From NCBI GenBank assembly GCA_008694505.1, contig VZDJ01004378.1:14284645-14348644 (forward strand): a stretch of DNA of 64,000 bases, given 5' to 3'. The stretch is from Cyanoderma ruficeps (lineage: Eukaryota > Chordata > Aves > Passeriformes > Timaliidae). The position numbers and the translations under genes were made by a program. The notes under the pieces were generated by a model, which did no database searches, was not told where the DNA came from, and saw only the letters and a list, made by a program, of their open reading frames with translations. Positions 52,714-64,000 of this stretch are shown here, piece after piece (within the stretch, counting starts at the first letter, position 1; every line of letters starts with the position of its first letter).

Positions 52714-53809
52714 TGTATCAGGTTTCCATGGTCAAGTTTTGGTAGTGGGAAGGCTACAGGAGTGGATTCTCTGAGAAGTTGCCAGAAGTTTCTTCCATGT
52801 CCAGCAGAGGCAACCTTGGGCAGCTCCAAGATGGATGGGCTGCTGGCCAAGGCTGGGCCATTTAGAAATAGTGATAATGCCTCTGTGATAACAGATTTAA
52901 AAATTTTGAGAAAAAGTTATTGCACATACACTTGCAGCCAAAGAGGAATGGGGTGAGAATACATGAGATGAACAACTCTGAAGACAGCAAGGTCAGTGGA
53001 GAAGGAGGGGCAGGAGGTGGTTCAGGCGCTGGAGCTGAGATTTCTCTGCAGCCCATAGTACATACCATGGTGAAACAGCTGTGCCCCTGCAGCCCATGAA
53101 TGCCCATGAGGATGCAGAGATCCACCTGCAGCCTGTGTAGGAGCCCCACACCAGAGCAGGTGGATGCCTGAGAGGAGGCTGTGATGCCATGGGAGGCCTG
53201 TGCTGGAGTAGGCTCCTCACAGGGACTTGCAGATCCATTGAAAGAAGAGCCCACTCTGGAGCAGATTTCCTGGTAGGACTTGTGACCCCATGGGGGACCC
53301 ATGCTGGAGCAGGTTGTGGTTGAAGGACTGCACCCCATGAAAAAATTACCCTTATTGGAGCAGTCTGTGGAGGAGTGTAGCCCATGGGATGGACTCAGAC
53401 TGAAGCAGTTCATGGAGAACTGTCTCCCATGGCAGGGACCCCACAGTGGAGCAGGGGAACGACTCCTGTCCCTGGGCAATAGGAGAAACAATGTGTAATG
53501 AACTGAACATAAAGCCCATTCCCTGTCTCCCTATGCTGCTGGAGCTAAGAAGGCAGGAAGGGTGGGGAGAAGGTGTTTTTAAGGTCTTATTTTACTTCTT
53601 ACTATCCTGCTCTGATATTATTATAATAAATTCAATTAATATCTCCAATTGGAGCCTGTTTTGGCTGTGACTGTATTTGGTGAGTGATCTCTCCGTGTCC
53701 TTATTTCGACTTGTGAACCCTTCGTTATATTTTCTCTCCCCAGTTCAGCTGCAGAGGGGTGTGATAGAGAGTCTTTGGTCTGGCATCCAGCCAGGGTCAA
53801 CTTACTACA
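52714..53809 (+). mobile_element. Solo endogenous-retrovirus LTR with internal tandem modules
   Basis: A 1,096-bp unit starts 'tgtatcaggtttccatgg' and ends 'cagccagggtcaacttacta' plus 'ca', the borders of a long bird LTR family. It carries an AATAAA at 53625 followed by the conserved 'gtgagtgatctctccgtgtc' block. Flanks are 'acctt' (52709-52713) and 'ccctt' (53810-53814), a 5-bp target duplication with one change. No second LTR or internal sequence adjoins, so it is a solo LTR formed by LTR-LTR recombination. Between about 53140 and 53460, seven 'ggagcag'-type anchors recur every 45-53 bp. The long antisense frame at 52862-53491 is a by-product of this GC-rich repeat and not a gene. Confidence 0.88.
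53142..53456 (+). repeat. Tandem ~50-bp modules inside the LTR
   Basis: Anchors of the form 'ggagcag' lie at about 53151, 53202, 53255, 53303, 53355, 53400 and 53447, each preceded by a 'cccatg'-like phrase. The units are diverged from each other, so the array predates this insertion. Confidence 0.75.
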
Positions 53810-56054
53810 CCCTTCCACGTGTCTGCCTAGAAAAGGATGTTCTAGGCCACGCCAAAAATACCAGCATGGCGTGTTTCCACACCACTGGCTCGATGGTTTG
53901 ATCACTGTTCTGACAGGGTGAAAAAAGAGGCTAAGGAAAAAAAAAATGTCAGTTACATTTTATCTGGAGAATCATTTGACAAAAGTCTGATGGAACAACG
54001 TGAAGCTTTCCATGGGACTGGACCAGGAGATGCACTGAACTGGAAGGAGGCCAAAGGGCAGAAATCAGAAGGGCTGTAAAAGATTCAAGTGAAAGTATCT
54101 TTTAGCAAGAGACCTTTCTGCCCATTCTTGTTCTTGAGCATTTAAAATTCCTTCCCAGAAACTGGGGTTACTTATTATCTCACCCTTAATGTTGGACATG
54201 CCATTCCATAATTTTTTTAACCTTATATTAAGAAAGATAATACTTCCAAACAGTGAGAAATTAACCTGCGTTTCTTGCATTTCTGTTTAGCCTGGCTCTG
54301 ACAGTCAGAGCTGTATCCACAAAGCAAGCTTTAGAGAAACCTAGCAAGCATTGATATCTCCTCAATCAGAGGTGTTCAGTTCCTTAATCTGTTGCCTTTT
54401 GCCTCCCACTCTGCTATAATACCCACAAAATCTCACTGTTTGGCAGAAGAGGAATGGTGCCAAGGCTGCTGGAGCCAAAGACCTCTTCCCCAGTGTGGGT
54501 CAGGTGCCCCCACAAGTAGGAGAGATCCAGGGCACAGCACAGGGATATGAGCACTATCCTTGTGAGGATTTTGCAAGGACCTGAGAATCCACTGCCCCAC
54601 AGCTGGAGCAGTCACAGAATCTCCCTGCCAGGAAACTAAACACACTTCAAATGATGCATCAAAAGAACCCCCTGGCAAGTGTTCAGTTTTTTAACCAAGT
54701 CCATTCACTCCTCATAAGTGAAGAAATGTTAAACATTTTTTCCAGCATTTTAGTCTTTTAGGAAAGGAGTTCACCCTTATGTTGAATTAGGACCAAAGAC
54801 TTACACCTGAGACATGCTTTTCTCAAGACAAGACTCAGATTATCTACTAAACAAAGTGCACATTTTCACCCAGAAGGTTCTATTTGTTTTAAGGTTTTTG
54901 GTCAAATTTTGGACATAAACAGGTTAACAAGAATATAGCAAAAAGATGCTGCAAAAGTCAAATATGTGTCCTTGAATGCCTTATTCTCTCCTGCCTTTAA
55001 TTTTTTTTGTCTTTTTCTCCTGCTAAAAGACCCAAACAACAGTGTTAAAGGGGAAGATTTCAAAGTCTGTAAGTGTTATTAGATGAGGAGCCACAACATA
55101 TCATATGGAAACTGCAATTGAAGAGGAAAAGATTTCTATCATTAAAGACCCAGGTCTTGCCAAAAGCAAATGTAGATGAATGCAGACTGACAAGCCCTGA
55201 AACAAAGAACCAAACTGGCAGACTATCAGCTAAAAGAAAGATTCTGCAGCATAAAAAGAGATTGGAAGTTATTACAGAAAAATCCTTAAAAGCCTTTAGC
55301 TAAGTATCCCGATGTAGTAAAGAAAATAAACAAGAAGTTAGGTAGTATTGCTACAGGAATATAAATAAAGGCTGTTGATATCACTATAATGACACAGTAG
55401 CTAAACTTGCAGAAGAAATAGATAGTACACTTTCAGTGTACAGGCACTAGAGGAAAATACAACCTCCTTTTTGACAGGTTGAGCAAAAAAGCTATGAAAT
55501 GCTAGCAGCAAATGCAAGGTTTAAATCAAGCTAGTTGGCAAAGTATCTGTGGTCCTTCAGTCAATCTGATTTTTTTAGATGAAGGATTATTTCAATGATT
55601 ATTAATAGTTTTAATTTAAATTTAGGGTATGTACACCTTACCACCATCAGAGAGTGATAAAGCAGAAATCTCACATTGAGAATACCCAAGAACTCCATGT
55701 GACAGTATAACTGCTTCTGTAGGACAGACTGGCTACAAGTGAGTTCTCCCTTCCACAAATTTTTTTGTAACAATTGCTGTCCTTCATAATATTTTTCTCC
55801 ATCATTTGCCAACAAGTATTGAAAAATAAAGAAGAGATGCTTTCCTTCCCTTCAGTTACAAAGTGCCTTCCAGCTTTATCTAATAAGGGCAACCAGAAAG
55901 TCACCAAAATTGCTGGATTTTCTCTCACTGCCTTTGTTAAACTCCCTATAGGTCACTGAAGGTCTAATTAATTATTTTCAGGACTGCATATGACTGGGAT
56001 GCATCTCTTAAAAATAATATTGCTGATATGTGAGTCACCCTGTTACTAATTTNA

Positions 56055-56065
56055 CCCCCCCCCCC
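56055..56065. repeat. C11 homopolymer
   Basis: Eleven C, two bases after an N at 56053. Confidence 0.9.
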
Positions 56066-59000
56066 TTCTTCTCACAGGTGAGAGAGTCCTTTCCCCCTAC
56101 CCCTGGCAATGACATGAGGGAGACAGTATTGAATAACATTTATAGGGTCTTGGCCATGTCCACAAGGCTTCAGACTCCCTCAGAGCTACTTCAAAAAATT
56201 AAGCCTGACCTTGGCCAAAACCAGGACACTAACTTAATTTAGAGGGTGAAAAGAAAGAAAGATTTGTCTGAGTGGGACTTTTTCAATTGTGTTTTGTTTT
56301 GGCTCTTTTGGTAATACAATGAAAATAATTGTATTCCTGAAAAGCTTTTCAAAGAACTGAATAGTAACGTATTTATCACAAGTGAGACCACTTACTATAT
56401 ATAGGTGCTATTTTGATTAAAATTTACCTGTTTATGTTACTTGTTAGAGTCACAAAGTTCAAAGATTAAAAAAAAGTCAACCCAAAAGTCATTCATTTAG
56501 AGAAATTTAGACAAATACATATTCATAAAGAGCTACAGGCTTTGATCAAACATTCCTCCCCAAATACAATCTAACTCCATTACCATCAGTAGAACAAAAT
56601 CTCTACTAGTGGATTTCCTCACTGAAAAAGCAACTTCTTCACCAGTTTCCAAAGGCTCATACATGAAAACTGTAACAGAACATACAGCAGCTAATTTCAG
56701 AAGCTGACAAAACACAGAAGAAAAAAAAAGAATGTAGATTTTATTTTTCCTCTCAAATGTTTTTAAACAGCATCATGAAGATAATTGAAACAAGAAGGAA
56801 AATGAAATCCAGGGAAAAAGAAACAACATCCATTCAATGGATGACTGTACAAGGAAGAAAATGCAAGAAGAAACTAATATAGGAAATTAGCATGGTGACA
56901 GTATAAAAGCCCAGTAGCTTTCATGTTCTTTCAAAATATAAATGACTTTTAATATGAAATCTATTTCTCTGTTAAAGGTTATGGGCAACATTGCACGATG
57001 CAACATTTTTGTTTTGGACTTTGCTGTCTGCAGGCCAGCTTAGCCTAGTAATCACTCTGAGTTTGATATCAGTTTTTTTCTGCCAGGCCTTCCATTGGGA
57101 TAGGACCTGGAGTGGCGTATACCCGCTGGGAACCCAGTCATTTAAATCATTGTTTACTTTGCTTGTAGCACATGAGGTGATTTTGTCTCTCTGAGCCTCC
57201 TGGAGGCCCTTCTGAAGACCAGACCTGGCTGTGGTGCAGAGGAAGCCTGCAGTGTCCCATCAGCAGAGCTGGCGTGACACAGAGTAGCGCCAGGGGCTCG
57301 CCTGCCTGACCCGATGGCAGATGCTCACTGCTGAGAGCATCTTCAAGGCAGCACCATATGCCAGAAAGGGAGAAAGACCAACTGCATGCTGTGGATGGCT
57401 GCTCCTGAGCCCACTGCCATCCACACAGGCAGGCACTCAGAAAAGCCAGACTTTAGTTTTGCATACACTGTAAACACACTACACCTTCAAGTCTAATAAG
57501 TACAGAGAGAGTCAGTGAAAAACAAGCATCAGGAACTCCACCTTATCCATACAGCACTGAATTCTGTGCTTGTGTCTCCCCAAAGTTTAGTGTGAGCTGC
57601 TGGTGACTGGGGAGGACTGTGAAAGCTCAGCATGACTGAGAAATATGCAGTTCACTGCCACTTTTCTGTATAGAAATACATACATGAACTAATACGAACT
57701 CTGGAGCAGGTACCTTATTTGTTGTGGATGCACACAATTGCCAAGAAAATAGGGATTGGTCTAAGACTGCAGCAGTGTAGCACTGCCACACTGACAACAC
57801 GGAAACAGTGTAAATGTCAGTCACAGCACTGAGATCCCGCAATACATCTGCCTGTGATTCAAACAGGAAATCAGCAGATTTTCAAACAAAGCCTGCCATG
57901 AACAAGCAATTCAAGCTCCAAATCAGCTGAAGTATAAAATTCTCTCTCAAAAATTTTAAGAAAGTAAAGCTTCAAGGAAGTGTCAGTCATCATAAAAAAA
58001 TATATAAAATGTTTCTCCCTTTTTATTTTATGTAGTTTTTCAAATGAAAGCAGCAGCCTGCTTTGCTGTGTTCAGAGCTGCTTCCCTATCTCAAGTTAAG
58101 TGAATAATGTCTTTCACACAACAACAAGATAAAACAGTTCATACAGACTTTCTTGGTTCTTCACAGAACAAAGCACCCTAAAAGCATAATTATAAGCTGC
58201 TAATTCTTGTTATATTTTTCTTTAAGAAATGGGATGCATAATAATTTCGCTAAATGGTTGAATACATCTCACATTACTTCCTCCCTGGATTTTTAAGAAG
58301 TAGATGAGTAAGCACATGAATATCACTGCCTCACTCAGGCTAAAAGTCATGTCTTCTCATGTTTGTGATCATACAGGGATCTTCCCCCTCCTTTTCAGTA
58401 TTTCCTGAAAAAATACTCTTTGTCAAACAGATATATATTTAATGAAAATCAAATCCTTAGTGGAGACAAGATGTAAAATATCATGGAAAACTATGACAGC
58501 AGCTGAAGACATTCCCCAGTTTCTGGTGTTCTGTCAGCATACCCATTCAGCTTACTCACCTACAAAGACTTGCAATATTCAAACAAGCCTACAAGCTACA
58601 GGGTGGAAAAAAATCCTAAATTATAGTTTAATTAATTGCTAAGCCGTGTTCCTGGGGCCATCTGCCCTTCACTCAGAACCCACCATTGGCACTCTCCCAC
58701 ATGACTAACCCCATTAGAAGTCCTCTTGCCTTCAGCAACCCCTGGCACAAAGCTAACACTTAATCTCATATAACAATACCATCTAGTGGTAAAATATATT
58801 CATTACACTGGGAATCTCGTATTTCCTACAGCACTAGACACATGAGCAGAAAATTTGTCTCTGTACACGAATAACACTGCCCAGCACCAAAACAAATCCA
58901 TAACTATTCATTTCATCTAAACATATTCTTAGTCTTAAGCACATTGCTCTATGTAGATGCAAGATGAGCTTGTACTCCTTTAAAGGACATTAATTTATCA

Positions 59001-60506
59001 ACACCATAAACCACCATCTAAGGAGCAAAGACACCAAACCAGGCCAGCTGTCATTGCAAGGCACAGCACTACCTGTTACAAGTGTGCTGGCCACACGTGT
59101 GGAACAACACATGTGTCCACAGCTCCTCTATGACACGTAACAACACAAGAAGTGGAAATTTCTCCTGTTCTGAGCCAAGTAGATAGAGGGGGGGAAAAAT
59201 CGCTTGCTCCTTTCTACATAAAGACAGAAATCGTATTCAGCTGGCATCCTGAACCAGCTTCCTCTGTATGACTCCACTTATCCATAATAGAAAAAAAAGA
59301 CTGACAACTGAACATAAAGGCAAATTGTTAGATTTAGTTGCAAAATCTTTAGGAGAATGTGAATAGTTTGATAGAGCAGAAAAAAAGCTGGAGTGAGTCA
59401 GCAAGATGGAAAGATGACTAATGGGAAACAGCAACAACTTGTTTTACAAAACAATACTAGTTATATTGATGCTGTAGCACTAAAAAGCTATTTGACATAA
59501 AACAAAATTATTCAAAAACACAATCCTGTACTAATGCAATGGGATAATTTGCTCTACTTCAGTGGGCTTGGTGGGAACATTAGCACACTGTAAACAGCAT
59601 GTTAACAAAGACTGCATATTCGTGAAGGGCAAATTTAGTCAATATTCAACCTGTATGAACAATTTAGCACATAAAACAGTGTCAAGCAGAAGTCTGGCTT
59701 GTTATCAGTTTGACCTCTTGAATGTTTCTCTCTCAGAAAGGAACAAAAGCCCAAAAGCTGAAGCACCCTCATACCCAGGAAAAAAACAAACATTAAACTT
59801 GCACCCTATCAGCTTACATACAGATTCAGTTGTGGCAAGCTACAAAGTTCTGCTTATACTGAAACAGAAGATACTACAAAAAACATTTTCTTGTTTGAAA
59901 TATGTTCTTATAAAATCAAGTCAATAGCTTTCACAAAATGTGATGGTCTAGAAATCTTCTACAGCCTCCAACTGCAGCTGTTGTTTTCCTGCAATATACA
60001 TATTCACCCAAGAATCTTGAAAACTATTTAAATGCTTGTCCCCTTAATTATCTAATTCAGCAAGACTAACAATGTAACTATCACCCCATGAAAAACTGAT
60101 GCTCTTCAGAACCTCCTTTAAGCAGCCTTTCCCTTAATGAAAAGATCAGCAGAAAAAGCAGATCTCCAAACATGAAACATTTATTAGCCAGCAATAACAA
60201 CTTCGTATTAAAATTAGCAACAGCAGTGAATCCAACAGTTATTCAGAAGGTTATTAAGAGCTAAGATGTTAACAAGGGAATATAGTGACAACCTCTTACA
60301 AATAACGGTTAATACTGTGTTTTAAGAAATTCTGAAGAGAAATGTCATTGGGATCATACCATTTCTCTCCAACATATATTACTGTCACCCTTAAATACAC
60401 AGTTACATTATCACAAGCTTCAATTAATTATTTTAGATATTAGTTATCAGTTCTAATACATTTTGGATTTTTAAATCCTTTCATAAAGTTCTTCTTATGG
60501 ACAACT

Positions 60507-60529
60507 AGAATTAATTTGAAATTAATTCT
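60507..60529. repeat. Perfect 11-bp inverted repeat
   Basis: Arms 'agaattaattt' and 'aaattaattct' meet around a single G. Entirely A/T except for the outer G/C pair and the centre. Contains two homeodomain-type TTAATT cores. Confidence 0.85.
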
Positions 60530-61223
60530 TTACAGAATCAATATTTGATTGGTATCTGTAATTTAATAAGACTGTTTATATGGGGTAAACATTAGTTTCA
60601 CTGCTAAATTTGAGGCAAGAATTGATGTATTCTATCCCCCCAGATTTCAAAAATGGAGTGAATTAGGATCTCAAGCTAGGATACTTGCTGGAACAAGATT
60701 CCTGAAGCAGCATACCTGCTCTGCTCAGTCCACCTGCACTCTGTTTGTCATACCAAAAATCCGTACGCAGGTCTCTACCCTACCCAGAATTTCAACCTGT
60801 CAGTAATGACTATGGACCAACATAAATTCATTCAATGAAATAAAAATCTAAAAGTAGCACTTCAGAACTAAACTATACCACTGAATGAAATTTCTTTTAA
60901 TTTGTCATTTTCATATAAAAGTTATGTTTATAAATTACTTGCTATTCCTTGCTGTTACTCGCATTTAAATGAATACCTTATGAAATAGATTTCTTTACAC
61001 AGAACATCAGACTGTCATCATTGTTATAATCATATAATAAAAAAACTTCTTGCATATTTAGAAGCCCTACTAGTAGCATTCAATCATGGAAAGTAGTTTT
61101 CCATCATTCCCACCTCCATGATTCTTAGGACAAAAATTTCAAGGGGTTGATCATCACAGAGCATACAAAAGCAAATATTGAACAGGGAAATATTAGTATC
61201 TGTGGAGATTTATTACAGAATTA

Positions 61224-61248
61224 TAAATAAAATAAAATAAAATAAAAA
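61224..61248. repeat. (AAATA)n simple repeat
   Basis: About five AAATA units between unique flanks. Confidence 0.9.
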
Positions 61249-61479
61249 CGTGGCCTTTTTGTTTCATTTATCCAAGCCATATCAAGTTACTTAAGGCACT
61301 ATAACTATGAAAAATAACCCCACCACAGTATTTTGAGATTTTTAGCAGTTTGTGCTTANAATCCTTAATATCTTCCTGTCTTAAAAACTGACAAATGAAC
61401 TTCCAAAAATATTTTAGCAGTTCAAGACATATGATTGAAAATTCTCATTACACAATTTCCAAGATTCCCTGATGTCTGC

Positions 61480-62580
61480 TGAAAGGGCATCATGGCAGGG
61501 CACAAGCAGGCAAGATCACTGAGGGTGTCAGGGAGAACTTTGTGCTGGAGGTATTGGGTGGGCCAGGCAGGGTGATGCTTGCCAGCATCTGCTGTTCACT
61601 GACAAGGCAGAGCTACCTGGGATGGGAAGGGATGGTGGCTGCTCTGGCCATCCAATAGTGGGGTGCCAGATTCTGGCAAGTAAGAAATAGAATACTGCAG
61701 AGTTCTATCCTGGGACTTCTCCTGCTTAATGTTTTTATCACTAGCTTGGAGGAGACAGTGGAGGGCATGCTCTAGTTTGCAGATTAACACCTAACAGAGA
61801 GGGGCCAGTTGACGTGCTAGAAGGCAGAACTGTCTTTCAGAGAGGTGAAGGCAGGCTAGAGAAACGTGCTGAAAAGAACTGTGAGAAATTCTGCCTGAAA
61901 AGAACTGTGAGAAATTCTGCAAGGAGAAAAGCCAAGTGCTGCCCTTCAAAAGGAGGTCCCTGTGCTGCAGCCCAGAATGGGGAGGGATGGGCTGGGAAGA
62001 AGTTCTGCAGAAAGTGCCCTGGGGGCAGCTGAGCATGGGCCAGATCTGTGTCCTAGCCAGCAGGACAGCCAGCACCCTCTTGGGCTGTATTAGGAGGGAC
62101 ACAGCCAGCAGAACAAAAGAATAAATCATCCTCCCTTAATCCCCCACTCAGCAAGATTTCACCTAACTGTGTCCAATACTAGAAAGACATGAACAAACTG
62201 GAGGGAATTCAGCAGAGAGTCCCCATGATGCCTGAGGCTAAAGCACTTGCCCTACAATGAGAGACTGATTGCCAATGCCTACAAGGTGGTCAGCAAGAAA
62301 ACAGAGCCAAGATCTTCATGGGATGAAGACAAGAGACAATGGATGTAACTTAAACAAAAGGTTCAGAATAGATTTAAGGATAAAAACTTTACTCTTAAGA
62401 GCAGTCAGGCAGGGGAGCAGGTTGCTCAGAGAGGCTGTGCAGCCTTTCTCTTGGATGTTTTCAAGACAAGACTAGATAAAGCTCTGTACAATTCAGTCTG
62501 ACTTCAGATCTGACCATGTTTTGAGCAGAAGTGGACTTTGAGATCCCTTCTCCTGAATTACCCTGTGACCTTGTGGCCCC
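61480..62580 (+). repeat. CR1 LINE, sense, long decayed copy with RT and 3' region
   Basis: The longest CR1 in the window. Around 61710-61800 the translation gives 'LLLLNVFITSLEETVEGML', a stop, then 'FAD' followed by TAA where the catalytic FADD box should be. So the enzyme is dead and the second catalytic aspartate is lost. The thumb and C-terminal parts follow in shifted frames to about 62300. The 3' untranslated blocks come next, including 'gaggctgtgcagcctttctc' and 'gacttcagatctgacc'. The 3' edge near 'ccctgtgaccttgtggcccc' lacks a clear octamer tail. Nearby open frames (61596-62129) are shadows. Confidence 0.82.
61869..61920. repeat. Exact 26-bp tandem duplication within the CR1
   Basis: Two identical 26-base units, each beginning 'ctgaaaagaactgtgagaaa' and ending 'ttctgc', lie head to tail at 61869-61894 and 61895-61920. 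No substitutions separate the copies although the host element is heavily mutated. The duplication is therefore much younger than the insertion. Confidence 0.95.
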
Positions 62581-63835
62581 AAGACTAAGTGATAACCTAT
62601 CTCTTTCTTATCTTTCTATAGGATGCAACATATATGCTGGTAAATTAACAAGAAGCAAATAGCTGCCATTAGTTTGAAAGCAGTGATGTCCACCTATGTT
62701 AAAATCAGCATTAATAAATACAAATAAGGTTTTACTGTCAATGTTCAAATACTTCCATTTTTGCATTTTATGCATTGCCAAATATTCCTTATGAGATTTT
62801 GCTGCTGTTTTGAAAACAATATTGCAAGTAATGGATTACTCTCTTTTCAGCTCCACAGTAATAATAACCTTCAAAACCATCTGGATATTTCAGAGTTTGA
62901 GGATTCATTGACCACAAACAAACTGATGCCCTTTTCTGCTGACATTAGTTACTTTCTCAGCTAATAGAAGAAGAAGAATACACATGCAGATTCGCACTAC
63001 CAAGGTGCACATCTGTTCTGCTCCAAGATCAGACCAAAACTACTCTTCAATTATTTACATAAAGATTAGCCACCACAGATTTTACTTCATTAATCATCTT
63101 GGGCTTTTCCTTACTATGACATTTATTAGCAACCAAAAATTTCAAGAATTCTTGGAACACATGTTAGCATTATATGCCCCACTACACATCTTATATATGA
63201 GCAATTAAGAAACTACTTCTACATAAACTCCGGTAAGCTTTATGGCAATCTTCACTAATTCCTGAGGAAAAAAAATTCACCCATCCTAGAAACCTCAAAT
63301 CTTGCTCTCTGTAGCATTCTGACATTTTAACACAGGCTACAGTCACCATCATACATCATAATCACAACCTAGAAAGAAATTTAACCAAGTAAAAGTTATA
63401 AGGTTCAACTCAACATTACAGCACACTTGCTCTGTTAGCTTTGCAACCTTGTGTCTAAGCCAATAGACTGAAAATATTTTTCTCTGTGTAACATTTATCC
63501 CCATGACAAATGCAAAGAATAAAATGATGTTTGGCTACAAAATATATAAGTACGAAGATAATCCAATTTGAAGTACTTTTATGTGGATCATATGTATTCC
63601 AGGAATACAGTTCAAACCTCATCTTTTTCCATTTCTCTCATCATGGTACACTGTTTAAATGTGAGATCCTCTCACATTCCTGAACAGGTGATACGTAAAA
63701 GTGAGCTGTCAGTGCTGCTAATCAAGTACACAGGCCTGCTCTGATGCTGCCATGAAGAGGTCCCACATGAGAAAGTAACTATTTATAATATTTCTCTTAG
63801 TCCTTTTTAAGTTGCTAGCGAGGTCCATTACCCTA
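62581..63835. other. Unique AT-rich sequence, no gene seen
   Basis: No repeat or exon recognised. Short plus-strand frames at 62761-63208 look like chance. Confidence 0.5.
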
Positions 63836-63955
63836 ATCATAGGATCTGAGAGATCTTCTACTTCAATTCTCTTGTTGCTGAAACTCTCACCTAATCCTTG
63901 TCCTTAGTGAAAAATCCAATTTCTCTCCCTTGTTCTACCCTGTGCCCTTGAAGCA
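63836..63955 (-). repeat. Possible worn CR1 relic, antisense
   Basis: 'atcataggatctgagagatc' resembles the antisense CR1 start. 'aaaaatccaatttctctccc' with 'ctgtgcccttg' resembles a later block, with the middle missing. The match is weak and the element would be internally deleted. Confidence 0.3.
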
Positions 63956-64000
63956 TCCCTCTAACAGTCACTTCAGCAGTTCAGAGCACAAGACACTGCT

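Larger units (their letters stand above)
53815..61223. other. Unique sequence, no gene seen
   Basis: Contains a C11 run beside an N (56053-56065), a GC-richer patch at 57000-57440, and a perfect 11-bp inverted repeat at 60507-60529. Open frames such as 59562-59927 (121 codons) have no recognisable domain. No mobile element could be assigned. Confidence 0.5.

Noticed and set aside
52862..53491. A 209-codon antisense open frame, the longest in the window
   Set aside because: It lies wholly inside the GC-rich modular solo LTR on the opposite strand. Its repetitive composition mirrors the modules and it matches no protein family.
61596..62129. Several open frames on both strands
   Set aside because: By-products of the decayed sense CR1. 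The real reading is the broken ORF2 on the plus strand.
1..64000. CRISPR array, operon, insertion sequence, bacterial promoter or riboswitch
   Set aside because: No regularly spaced identical repeats and no dense coding. The repeat content is that of a bird nuclear genome.
1..64000. tRNA, rRNA or known microRNA genes
   Set aside because: No tRNA A/B-box pair with a cloverleaf, rRNA block or familiar microRNA seed-plus-hairpin was recognised by eye. A covariance-model scan would be needed to exclude diverged ones.

Overview
The window reads as ordinary non-coding avian nuclear DNA: AT-rich, CpG-poor and dominated by bird repeats. The organism call rests on at least eight pieces of CR1, the main bird/reptile LINE. 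Several end in, or begin antisense with, the CR1 3' tail of ATTCTATG-like octamers. Three LTRs of bird endogenous-retrovirus types support the same call. No Alu, L1, B1 or other mammalian mobile element was seen. Species and chromosome cannot be told from the sequence. I found no protein-coding exon, tRNA, rRNA or recognisable microRNA, so this is either a gene desert or the inside of very long introns.

Layout. 1-2.1 kb is plain AT-rich sequence. 2.15-2.78 kb is an antisense CR1, and a CR1 tail lies at 4.90-4.97 kb. 5-13 kb is mostly unique, with a TA-rich simple repeat (8.88 kb), a CA microsatellite (9.69 kb) and two conserved-element-like stretches (9.74-9.98 and 11.64-11.95 kb). A short antisense CR1 sits at 13.02-13.21 kb. 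13.2-26.6 kb is unique, with a CAAA repeat and several small perfect inverted repeats. 26.6-27.1 kb is an internally deleted sense CR1 with a hairpin at its 5' edge. 27-36.5 kb is unique apart from two MIR-like SINE relics and homopolymers, including a 15-G run. 36.57-39.45 kb holds three CR1 pieces, followed by a worn LTR at 39.72-40.17 kb.

40-47.8 kb is unique, with a coding-like antisense stretch at 45.78-46.26 kb. 47.83-49.19 kb is a 5' LTR with primer-binding site and part of the untranslated leader of an endogenous retrovirus. The rest of that element is missing. 52.71-53.81 kb is a solo LTR of another family with a near-perfect 5-bp target duplication. It carries about 50-bp internal modules similar to those in the first element's leader. 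54-61.4 kb is unique. 61.48-62.58 kb is the longest CR1, with a decayed reverse-transcriptase region and a 26-bp tandem duplication. A doubtful CR1 relic closes the window.

Nothing here works as a gene system. The interest lies in the structure and history of the mobile elements, a few inverted repeats, and two or three stretches that deserve a conservation check. I did not find an undescribed biological system.
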